A stretch of DNA of 64,000 nucleotides from Dastarcus helophoroides (Eukaryota; Arthropoda; Insecta; Coleoptera; Bothrideridae): positions 30,713,619 through 30,777,618 of the forward strand of contig CM053330.1 of the NCBI GenBank assembly GCA_028583605.1. The letters are read 5' to 3'. Shown piece by piece: positions 1-8,454 of the stretch. The position numbers were made by a program, and so were the translations under genes. The stretch's first letter is position 1. Every line of letters begins with the position of its first letter. Below the pieces are notes generated by a model. That model saw only the letters and a list, made by a program, of their open reading frames with translations, had not been told where the DNA came from and searched no databases.

Positions 1-41
1 TATTATTAACTTATGTCTAGCTGACTGATTTTTTTTCAAAC

Positions 42-222
42 TAAGGGAGCGTTTAGATTAGACACCTTATTCCATACATTTCTCTCTGAAATAAGTGTCA
101 ACTGCCGTGACGGTGCGTTTACACTAGACACTTTATTTCGCATATTTCTCTCTGACATAAGTGTCAACTATCCTGCGAGAAGCTATCTCGTCTTAGCTGT
201 GTAGTCTTGGATAGCTTCTCTC
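42..222 (+). mobile_element. PIF/Harbinger-like MITE, two left ends in tandem
   Basis: Two successive terminal-inverted-repeat ends are visible, GGGAGCGTTTAGATTAGAC at 45 and GGTGCGTTTACACTAGAC at 112. Each is followed by a CATTTCTCTCTGA-like block and AAGTGTCAACT. The first is preceded by TAA, a 3-bp target typical of PIF/Harbinger elements. The second runs on through a middle part (AGCTGTGTAG, GATAGCTTCTC) shared with the full foldback copy at 47,084-47,286. The right inverted arm is missing here. I read it as one truncated element joined to another partial end. It has no coding capacity. Family assignment rests on TIR style and target length only. Confidence 0.6.
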
Positions 223-963
223 CATTTGGTCTCACGTTGCATATTGTGGCCTAGTGCATAAATCACCCAAATTTCGAGAAAAAATTCAGATCGATTCAAC
301 CCCCTAAAATATTCGAATATGGCGTATATATGTTGGCGTCTTATAGTATAATTAGCCATTTTATGAAGGGTCTATGCATTTAATGAAGCGCTGCCAAATA
401 CTGGAACGAATAAGTCTTCCTCCAAAAGACTAGAAACTTCAGAACGTTTCATGAAACGCCAACGTATACTTGCCTCTTAATGAAATCCTTTGAAATGACA
501 CATGTTCGCGAGCTGTTCGCGAACGCCGGTGGATACGCACCATTAGTGGGAGAAATGGTGTTTCGAAATTAGCCCGGAACAAAGTTAATACTGTATTCTG
601 CAACCTAAAATTTGTTCAAACATTCTATGAAAAAAATTATTGGAGACGTGTTTAGCTGACTTGAACAATTCTACTCCTAAGGGGGCAAAAAGGAGTAAAG
701 TGGAGTTTTCCAATTAGTATGAAACAAAGCTAATAATGTATTTTGTAACCTAAAATTTTGAGTAGGTAACCTCTGACAAAAATAACTTGCCTGATTTTGA
801 CCTCTATGGGGGGCGGGGGGGGGGGCATAATTTAAATGAAAAAAAATTAAAAAAGCGTTCCATAACTCGTTACCCGCTGTAAACAATATATGAAAGAAAT
901 GACTAAACACTTGGTCAATTTTAAAGAATCAAACCCTAAGAGGGTGAAAAATAATATTAATTA
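223..963. other. Non-coding island with a 145-bp spaced duplication and a G-run
   Basis: No convincing gene is visible. The segment 567-613 (AACAAAGTTAATACTGTATT) recurs diverged at 712-759, 145 bp downstream. A CCTAAGGGGG-type motif recurs near 676 and 933. A run of six G, one C and eleven G lies at 808-825 and could form a G-quadruplex on the + strand. A short minus-strand reading frame over 677-910 has no recognisable domain and is probably chance. Confidence 0.45.
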
Positions 964-1536
964 ATGTTGAAAAAATTTAATGTTTTCTTTATAAGACAAA
1001 AATTGGATGATCAAAAACGGTTTAACGAAGACGACAAGAAAAAGAACAAGATTAAGAACAAAGACGACAAGATAAAGAACGAAAACGACAAGAAAAAGAA
1101 CCAGATGAAGAATGAAGACGACAAGAAAAAGAACAAGATGAAAAACAAAGGCGACAATATAAAGAATGAAGACGATAAGAAAAATAACAAGATTAAGAAC
1201 GAAGGCGACAAGAAAAAGAACAGGATGAAGAACGAAGACGACAAGAAAAAGAAAAACAAAAAAGGAATGCAGACAAACAGGAATTGGTCTATTGGTGGTG
1301 GCGGTCTATTGGCAAATATAACAGAAAAGATGGGAGTAGACATTGCAAAAATGAAAGAAGAGATTGGCGAAGTCGAAGAAGAAATTGGAGAAGCAAAAGA
1401 AGAATTTAATAACAAGCTTCTTGGTTTGGACAATGCAACACAGAAAAAGATCAACAACATCGAAAATGCCAAGAAGAAGTTGCTAAGTGGACAATTTATA
1501 CAACATGAATCCAAAAGTGTTCCTCAACAAGGCTAA
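964..1536 (+). CDS. Candidate lysine-rich repeat and coiled-coil protein, unknown
   Basis: A 190-residue ORF starts at an ATG in TTAATG context and ends at TAA. Residues about 20-100 are a degenerate tandem of an 11-residue unit close to NEDDKKKNKIK (33 bp in DNA), with D, K and N dominating. A short linker with a GGGG run follows near residue 113. Residues about 120-175 form a charged heptad-like helix (KMKEEIGEVEEEIGEAKEE), probably coiled coil. There is no signal peptide, membrane segment or catalytic motif. The final ~10 codons lie in sequence that also begins the adjacent repeat array and recurs at 7,364, so the 3' end is repeat-derived. It may be a real low-complexity gene, a transposon-linked ORF, or a minisatellite that happens to be open. 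The reading frame stays open through the non-repetitive second half, which slightly favours coding. Confidence 0.35.
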   Translation: MLKKFNVFFIRQKLDDQKRFNEDDKKKNKIKNKDDKIKNENDKKKNQMKNEDDKKKNKMKNKGDNIKNEDDKKNNKIKNEGDKKKNRMKNEDDKKKKNKKGMQTNRNWSIGGGGLLANITEKMGVDIAKMKEEIGEVEEEIGEAKEEFNNKLLGLDNATQKKINNIENAKKKLLSGQFIQHESKSVPQQG

Positions 1537-3400
1537 ATTCTGAAAATTCGAAAACTTCAAGAGTAATAACTGAAAAATTCAACATTTTCTTGAAAAAAGA
1601 TCGATTTTTTCAAATTAAGACCGAATTTTAAAAAAGGTTCAAGATTTCAAAAAAAAACCAATATTTTCAAAAGAAAATCGAAATTTAGAGAAAAACCCAA
1701 GGCAACAACAAGGTAAAATTTTGCAAACTTCGAGAGTTAACATTTTTAGAAGCAGTCCAAATTTTCTTCAAAAAGATCGATTTTTTCAAAGTAAGACGAA
1801 ATTTTAAAAAACATTCATGTTTTCAAAAAAAAAACCAATATTTTCAAAAGAAAATTGAAATTTAGAGGAAACAACGAGGCAACATTTTGCAAACTCCAAA
1901 ACTTAAAATTTTTGAAAAGTAGTCCAAATTTTTTTAAAAAAAGATCGATTTTTTTCAAAATAAGACGGTATTTAAAAAAGGTTCAAGTTTTCAAAAAAAA
2001 AACCAATATTTTCAAAAGAAAATCGAGATTCAGAGAAAAACTCAAAGGCAACAAGGCAAAATTTTGATAATTTCAAAACTTCTGGAGTAAATAAAATATT
2101 TGAAAAACAGTCCAAATTTTCTTTAAAAAAAGATCGATTTTTTTAAAATAAGATGGAATTTAAAAAAAGGTTAAAGTTTTAAAAAAAAACCAATATTTTC
2201 AAAAGAAAATCCAAATTTAGAGAAAACCTCAAGGCAACAATGAGGCAAAATTTTGCAAATTCCAAAACTTCTAGAGTAAGTAGAATATTTTAAAAACTGT
2301 CTAACTTTTCTTTAAATAGATCGATATTTTGAAAATGAGGGAATTTTAGAAAAGGTTCAAGTTTTCAAAAAAAAACTATATTTTTAAAAGAAAATCGAAA
2401 CTTCGATAGTAAGTAAAATTTTTAAAAACCAGTCCAAATTTTTATTTAAAAAGGTCGATTTTTTCAAAATAAGACATAATTCAAAAAAATGGTTCAAGTT
2501 TAAAAAAACAATATATTCAAAAGAAAATCGAAATTTAGAGAAAAACCCGAGACAACAATGAGGCAAAATTTTTCAAATTCCAAAACTTCGAGAGTAATTA
2601 AAATTTTTGAAAAGCACTCCAAATTTTCTTAAAAAAAGATCGATTTTTTCAAAATAAGATGGAATTAAAAAATTTTTTTAGAGAAAACCCAAAGCAACAA
2701 AACAAAATTTTGCAAACTTCGAGAGTAAGTAAATTTTTTCAAAAACATGCCAAACTGTCTTCAAAAAGATCGATTTTTTCAAAATAAGACGAAATTTTAA
2801 AAAATATTCATGTTTCCAAAAAAAACAATATTTTCAAAAGAAAATCGAAATTTAGAGGAAACCCCAAAGCGCAACGAGGCAAACTTTTGGAAATTCCAAA
2901 ACTTCGAGAGCAATTAAAATTTTTAAAAAACAGTCCAAATTTTCTCTAAAAATGAACATTTTTTTTTTAATAAGATGGACTTTTAAAAAGGTTCAAGTTT
3001 TCAAAAAAAAACATTATTTTTAAAAGAAAATCGAAATTTAGAGAAAAACCCAAGGCAACAACGAGGCAAAATATTGCAAATTCCAAAAACTCGATTTCTT
3101 TAAAATAAGACGGAATTTCAAAAACCGTTTAATTTTTCAAAGAAAAAGCCAATATTTTTAAAAGAAAATCGAAATTTAGAGAAAACCCCAAGGCAAAAAC
3201 AAGGGACAATTTTGCAAATTTCAAAAGTTCGAGAATAAGTAAAATTTTTTAAAAACTGTCAAAGGTTTCTTTAAAAAGAGATCAATTATTTCAAAATAAG
3301 ACGGAATTTTAAAAAAGGTTCAAGTTTTCAAAAAAAAAGGCCAGTGTTTTCAAAAGAAAATCGAAATTTAGAGAAAAACCTGAAATTTTAAAAAGTAAAG
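1537..3400 (+). repeat. Degenerate ~130-190 bp tandem array
   Basis: The landmark GATCGATTTTTTCAAAATAA recurs at about 1599, 1775, 1943, 2132, 2319, 2453 (variant), 2638 and 2768, and in diverged form up to about 3279. Spacings are mostly 168-189 bp, with two short units near 130 bp. Each unit also holds CAGTCCAAATTTTCTT, CCAATATTTTCAAAAGAAAA, AATTTAGAGAAAAACCC and AAGGCAACAACGAGGC in the same order. The + strand is A-rich throughout. No reading frame is conserved between units. This is a diverged satellite-like array that abuts the upstream lysine-rich ORF. Confidence 0.8.
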
Positions 3401-3848
3401 CGTAACTAAAAAAAATAAGGTGTAACTTTCAAAAAAAAGTTTAAACTCTAATGAAAGGTCAAAATAATAAAAATTGTTCGGAATTTCAAATCAAAAGTGA
3501 AAATTAGGAAAAAGATCAAAATTTTCCTAGTTAACATTAAAAAGAAATCAAGAGTACCAGAAAAGCTGTAATTTACGAGGAAAAAATCAAAACTTAAAGA
3601 AAAACAAAATTTTGAAAAAGGTTTGAAATTTCAAGAAATATTCGAAATTCTGAAAAAAGTTGAAATTTTAAAATTCAAAACTCTAAACAAGAAGTGAATA
3701 TTTAGAAAAAGGTCGAATATTCACAAAAAAAGTAAGATTTTTCAAAAAAGCCAATTTTTTCAAGTCGAAATATTTTAACAAAATGAAAAATTTCAGAATA
3801 GGCGGAATTCTCAAAAAAGTAAACTTTTTTTTAAAGCATAATTTCGAT

Positions 3849-4040
3849 TTTTGGTGGAACGGACTGGTCCTTGGTTATCTTCAAAAATTGAAATACAGAA
3901 CTTGTCCCCTGAAACCAAGAAAGATTTTAGATTTTTAGTTTCTCTCTGTAGATGACAGCTTGGCTGTCGAAACGCGTTAGACCAACCTTTGTTGTGTTTT
4001 TTAGTCTTTCTTGGTTTCAGGGAACAAGTTCTGTATTTCA
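3849..4040 (+). mobile_element. Foldback element (hammerhead-like family), copy 1
   Basis: The element opens with TTTGGTGGAACGGACTGGTC and closes with TTCTGTATTTCA. It is flanked by an 11-bp direct repeat ATAATTTCGAT at 3838-3848 and 4041-4051, read as a target-site duplication. The arms are inverted: ACTTGTCCCCTGAAACCAAG on the left matches CTTGGTTTCAGGGAACAAGT on the right. Between them lies TAGATGACAGCTTGGCTGTC followed by GAAACGCGTTAG. The internal stem here is GACAGC/GCTGTC, while most copies have GATAGC/GCTATC, a compensatory change. It has no open frame of its own that I recognise. Confidence 0.75.
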
Positions 4041-4563
4041 ATAATTTCGATGATTAGACGAAATTCTAAAAAAAAAGTCGAATTAAAAAAAACCTGAAAA
4101 AGCATTCGAAATTCACAAAACAAACCCAAAATTTCGAGATAAAGACGAAGTTCTGAAAAAAGTCGAAATTTTTTAAGTCGAAATAGTGGAAAATTTGACA
4201 TCGAAATTATCAAAAAAGTTAACATCTTGAAAAGAAGGTATATAAGTAAAATCCTTCAATAAACTCAACATTTTTATAACAAATATTTTTCAAAAATCAA
4301 AATTTACAAAAAAATAAAATTTCGAGAAAAACTAATATATTTGAAAAAAGCTGAAATTTGCAAGGATCTAAGGATTTGAAAAAAGTCAAACTTTGAAGTC
4401 GCAATTTTGAGAAAACGTCGACATTAAAAACATGGAAAATTTGAAATGTGACATTTTTAAAATAAACTCAAAATTTTCAAAAAATCGAAATTTTCAACAA
4501 CAAAAATCGAAATTTTCAGAAAAGGTTATGATATTCTCTATCTTCTTTGCGAATTCGTGTTAT

Positions 4564-4848
4564 TTTCATTCATGTTTTATTGATTTTTTCTTCGCCAGTT
4601 ACTTATTCCAATTGGCAATCTATAAGAGATTGTCAATCCTTAATAGAAGTTTACTGAAAATTTAGAATTGTGGAGGGAGTATCTGGCGAAGAAAAAGCCA
4701 ATGTTTTATTTGGCTTCTTCGCCAGTTACTCCTTCCAATTGGCAATCTATAAGAGATTGTCAATCCTTAACAGAAGGTTACTGAAAATCTAGAATTGTGG
4801 AAGGAGTATCTGGCGAAGAAAAAGCCAATAAAACATGAATGAAAAAAA
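4564..4848. mobile_element. TIR element with internal 127-bp tandem duplication
   Basis: The outer ends are inverted: TTTTCATTCATGTTTTATTG at about 4563 and CAATAAAACATGAATGAAAA at the right end. Inside are two tandem copies of a ~115 bp unit, each starting CTTCGCCAGTTACT (CGCCAG at 4593 and 4720) and ending AGTATCTGGCGAAGAAAAAG. Each unit is itself palindromic at its ends. This is a small non-autonomous DNA transposon or foldback that has duplicated internally. The superfamily cannot be assigned, and no clear target-site duplication was seen. Confidence 0.65.
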
Positions 4849-5619
4849 ATGTTATATTTAAAAAAAAGTCAGAATTTCCAGAAAAAATTAAAATCTTGAA
4901 AAAGTGGATATTTTGAACAAAAATTAAAAACTTTAAATGAGTAGCAATTTTCAAAAAAGTTGGAAATTATCAAAAAACTGACAACTTTGAAGGAAAGCTA
5001 AAATTTTTAGAAGTAGAATTTTTCAAAAGGTCAAAACTTTCAAACACGTGGAAGTTTAAAAAAGGCCGAATATTTTTGAAAAAGTGAAATCTTTAAAAAA
5101 TCGCAATTTTCCAAAAAAAGTCAAATTTTAGAAAAAACTTAAAACTGTCATAAAATCGGAAATTTTTCAAACAAAATGTTGCATTTTCCAAAAAAGTCGA
5201 GACTTAAAAGGGTCGTATGTTCAAGAAGTCAAAAATTTCAGAAAGTAGACATTTTCATAGTCCAAATGTTATATTTAAAAAAAATTCAAAATTTCAAAAA
5301 AATTAAAATTTAAAAGTCATATTTTGAACACAGGTTGAAAAATTTAATGAAAATTTTCAAAAAAGTTAAACAAAAATCGGAATTTTGATAATAAAATTTC
5401 AAAATTGAATCAAATCAAAAACGAAATGGGAAATTTAAAAAAGTAGTTTTCAAAAATCAAATTCCAAAATTTTTTAAAAGAATCAAAAATTTTAAGCATT
5501 GAAAAAAGTTAAAATGTCAAAAATGAATTTTTCAAAATGTTGCATTTTCCAAAAAAGTCGAGACTTTTAAAAGGTCGAATATTTAAAAGTTAAAATTTTC
5601 AAAAAAGTAGAAATTTTCA

Positions 5620-6480
5620 AAAAGCCAACGTTTTCAAAAGTCGAAAGTTAAAAATGCAAATTCTAAAATAAAAGAAATTGAAAGGTTAAAATTTGAAAAG
5701 TCATAAATTTTGAAAAATGGGAAGTTTGAAATAAGTGGAAATTTGATAATGCCAAAATTTTTAAAATAAGTCAAAATCTTCAAAAACAGCCGACAGTATA
5801 AGAATCGAAAATTGAAAAACAAATCTTGTCCCTTAAAACCAAGAAAGATTAGAAAACACAACAAAGGTTGCTCTAACGCATTTCGATAGCCAAGCTATCA
5901 TCTTCAGGGAGATACTCAAGAGAGCAATCTTTGTTGTGTTTTTTAATTTTTCTTGGTTTTAGGGGAGAAGATTTGTTTTTCAATTTTTGAAGATAATCAA
6001 GGACCAGTCCGTTCCACCAAAATTATAAGAATCGAAATTTTTAAAAGGAGTCGAACCTTTAAAAAAAATAAAGTATTGAAGTGGTCAACATTTCGAAAAA
6101 GAAAAACAATTTGGAATAAGGCTAAATGAAAATGTGAAATTTTTCGGAAAAAAGTTAAAATTTTGAAGTCAACAATTTCAATATAATCGAAATTTAAAAA
6201 ATATCTTAAAAAAGTTGAAATTATCCAAGAAAAATCTTTTTTTAAGTTGAAGTTTCGGTAAATGGTCGAAATTCTAAAAAAAATGAGATTTTCAAAAAAA
6301 CTGCAAATTTGAAAAAAGCTGAAATTGTCGATATTTCATGCTCCCATTCTTTTCTTCATATCGTTAAGATAAGAATTAAGAATTTGCATATGAATAAATA
6401 CCAATTAATTGTGTGGAAAACAATTTCGTTCTTTACTGTTGCAAAAGTTCGAATTTTGACCACAAGCCATGCTAGTCTTG
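5620..6480 (+). repeat. Segment duplicated ~50 kb away (copy A)
   Basis: This stretch is collinear with 55,345-55,960. Shared landmarks are TCGAAAGTTAAAAATGC / TCGAGAGTTAGAAAATGC, GTGGGAAGTT / TGGGAAGTTTG, CAGCCGACAGTAT / CAGCAGACACT and, downstream, AACAATTTCGTTCTTTAC followed by GACCACAAG. The copy here contains the foldback element at 5811-6023 and the other does not. The second copy therefore acts as a related empty site. Divergence is substantial, so the duplication is old. Confidence 0.6.
5811..6023 (-). mobile_element. Foldback element (hammerhead-like family), copy 2
   Basis: A 213-bp element flanked by a perfect 14-bp direct repeat TATAAGAATCGAAA at 5797-5810 and 6024-6037. It begins ATTGAAAAACAAATCTTGTC and ends GGACCAGTCCGTTCCACCAA, so its orientation is opposite to copy 1. 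The left half reads GGTTGCTCTAACGCATTTCG, then GATAGCCAAGCTATC, CATCTTCAGG and GAGATACTC. The right half repeats the stem in inverse orientation (CAATCTTTGTTGTGTTTTTT). The related segment at 55.5 kb lacks it, which supports insertion. A 14-bp duplication suits target-primed reverse transcription better than most cut-and-paste transposases. Confidence 0.8.
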
Positions 6481-7363
6481 TAATAGTCGGGCCTTAACCC
6501 CCACAGGTCTGATTAAATCGAATTTATCAAAATTACTGTAATAAGACTAACATAAAATTCTATAAGTTTAAAATCGAAAAAAAATCAAAAGAGATATTAT
6601 GAGGAGTTTTGAACAGAAACTCTAATTCCATGAAAATTAACTATTGACGAACTTAAAGATATTGGTTTAGCGATACTATATATCCTTTCCATAACTAGTA
6701 CTCTGCTTGGCTATTTGCCCCAATCTCTCCCCCACCTCCATCTCTCGGCGGACCAATGTACCATTTTATCCACTTAAACTCGCTCGAGATATTTATTTTG
6801 TCAATATAAATAAATCCATTTTAAGCTTTTGCAATACAAATATGCGGTCGATAGTGCATGGAACGAGAAAGCAAGGTGAACATCTCTACAAATCGGTTTT
6901 TGGTCGTGCAAGTCTTACGACTCCTACGCATTTTACATGAACATTTAAAACGCGATAATTAATGGCACAAGATTAAAGTAAAGTACAAATAAGCCTAAAC
7001 CAGTTCCACTTCGACATATTAAAATGTTTTGTTTACCTTACCTTTCTCCGCGTATTCTCAATCTTAAACCAAACGAGATAAAAATAAAATCGTTCTGTGA
7101 GTTGTTTTTGAGATAAGCAAATTGACCGAAGATTCAAAAACACGAGGTCAATATTCTGTTTTTCGTAACTTAAGCTCAGAGCTTTCAATAAACAGATGTT
7201 TTGGAGGATCTTCTTGATCCCTCGATTGAACCAAGGCCCTCGGCTGAACACACGTCTGATTTTCAATCCCGAAGAATTGAGGAGTGGGGGCGAAGGGGGA
7301 AATCCGCCGGGACCCAGTGAGATACCAAGTTAGTGATGCGTGAATTACAAAAATGTTGGAAGA
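6481..7363. other. Complex-sequence island, no recognised gene
   Basis: Base composition is more even here than in the arrays on either side. A 77-codon + strand frame over 6707-6940 (start MAICPNLSPTSISRR) and minus-strand frames over 7033-7480 have no domain I recognise. A patch at 7195-7320 is relatively GC-rich (CCTCGGCTGAACACACGTC, GGGGGCGAAGGGGGAAATC) and could be an eroded transposon or exon fragment. I cannot support a gene. Confidence 0.4.
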
Positions 7364-7560
7364 CATGAATCCGAAACTGTACCTCAACAAGGCAGCATTT
7401 TGAAAATTCGATAACTTCAATACAAATTAAAATTTTTGAGAAACAGTCCAAAGTTTCTTTAAAAAAGATCGATTTTTTCAAAATAAGACGAAATTTTCAA
7501 ACACATTCATGTTTTCACAAAAAAACAAACCAATATTTTCAAAAGAAAATCAAAAATTCG
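7364..7560 (+). repeat. Detached unit of the 1.5-3.4 kb array
   Basis: CATGAATCCGAAACTGTACC and CTCAACAAGGCAGCATTTTG match the tail of the lysine-rich ORF near 1505-1545 (CATGAATCCAAAAGTGTTCC, CTCAACAAGGCTAAATTCTG). The downstream GATCGATTTTTTCAAAATAA and CCAATATTTTCAAAAGAAAA match the array unit. This single copy, about 4 kb from the array, shows the ORF tail and the array unit travel together. Confidence 0.7.
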
Positions 7561-8454
7561 CTTGAGCGCATGAAGTCACGTGATATCCCCACCTAACATG
7601 TCTACGAGTGTGCGTACGCTCCCGACGCCCACCTGGCGACACGATAGAAATTCGGTTCATATTTGATTTACCCTCGTAGTAAGATCGAATGAATTTAAAT
7701 TAATTAAATATTAAGTCATAGCAAATGTCAGAAAGTACAAAAAAAGAGAGGTGGATCCTAGAAGAACCCTCCTGATATTTTTAACGTCATTTTCTTTACC
7801 CGATATTGAGAGGGTTAAAATGATCAATGCTTTTGCTTAAAAGTTTCTTTATTTGAACGAACTCCAAATAGTCTCGACGCAACCCCGATGATACATCAGG
7901 AAAAGCTTTCCGGTTTTTGTCTTTGCATCGAAAATAATAATGTTTTGAATACCGACATATAACGGATGACTAAAGCAGGAACTCTATTAAAATATGCAAT
8001 TCGCGTATGTGCATAATAAAAATCGAAGCATATGTAACATAAATCAATATTGTAAATATCAAATTGTCTAACAATTCACGTATTTATTCGGCGCCTATTT
8101 CGACTCGCCGAAGTGCTATCCAAATTTATGAGGTTACAACATTATGACACGAGATCAATTAATATTGTTTTGTGTTAGCGGGAATTGTATCAAGGGAGAA
8201 TAACAACAAATATTTATAGAATGGCGTAGTATAAATAAAACTTTGAAATGTGCAAATACGTTTATTCAGGCAATAATTTTTATCTTATCTGTTAACCATG
8301 TTAATAATAATCCGCTTAATTGTAAACATTAAAAGGTATCTAACCGATTGTTGTCATATTACGTCACGGGTTCAATAAAAAAAGTTAGTCATTCAATGAA
8401 CTGTCGCAAGTGAGCTACAGTTGTCTAAAAAGGTCTTTTACAAAAGAATGACCT
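7561..8454. other. AT-rich island, nothing recognised
   Basis: Apart from a GC-richer patch at 7590-7650 (CCCGACGCCCACCTGGCGAC), this is plain AT-rich sequence. I see no ORF of note, no tRNA-like structure, no clear repeat shared with the rest of the window and no inverted ends. Confidence 0.4.

Larger units (their letters stand above)
3401..6330 (+). repeat. A-rich low-complexity block of GTCGAAATTTTC-type words
   Basis: Outside the three inserted elements inside it, this block is a run of degenerate words such as GTCGAAATTTTC, AAAAAAGT and AATTTTCAAAAAA. Purine-rich sequence is on the + strand. I see no clear higher-order period and no gene. Short reading frames here (for example near 4,432-4,665 and on the minus strand near 5,634-5,864) encode only F, K, N, I and S rich peptides and are composition artefacts. 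Confidence 0.65.

Noticed and set aside
1537..3400. CRISPR array
   Set aside because: Spacing is regular but the whole unit is repetitive with no unique spacers, and the sequence is eukaryotic.
6707..6940. 77-codon + strand ORF as a gene
   Set aside because: It has no domain, no conserved start context and no partner, and similar frames occur on the opposite strand nearby.
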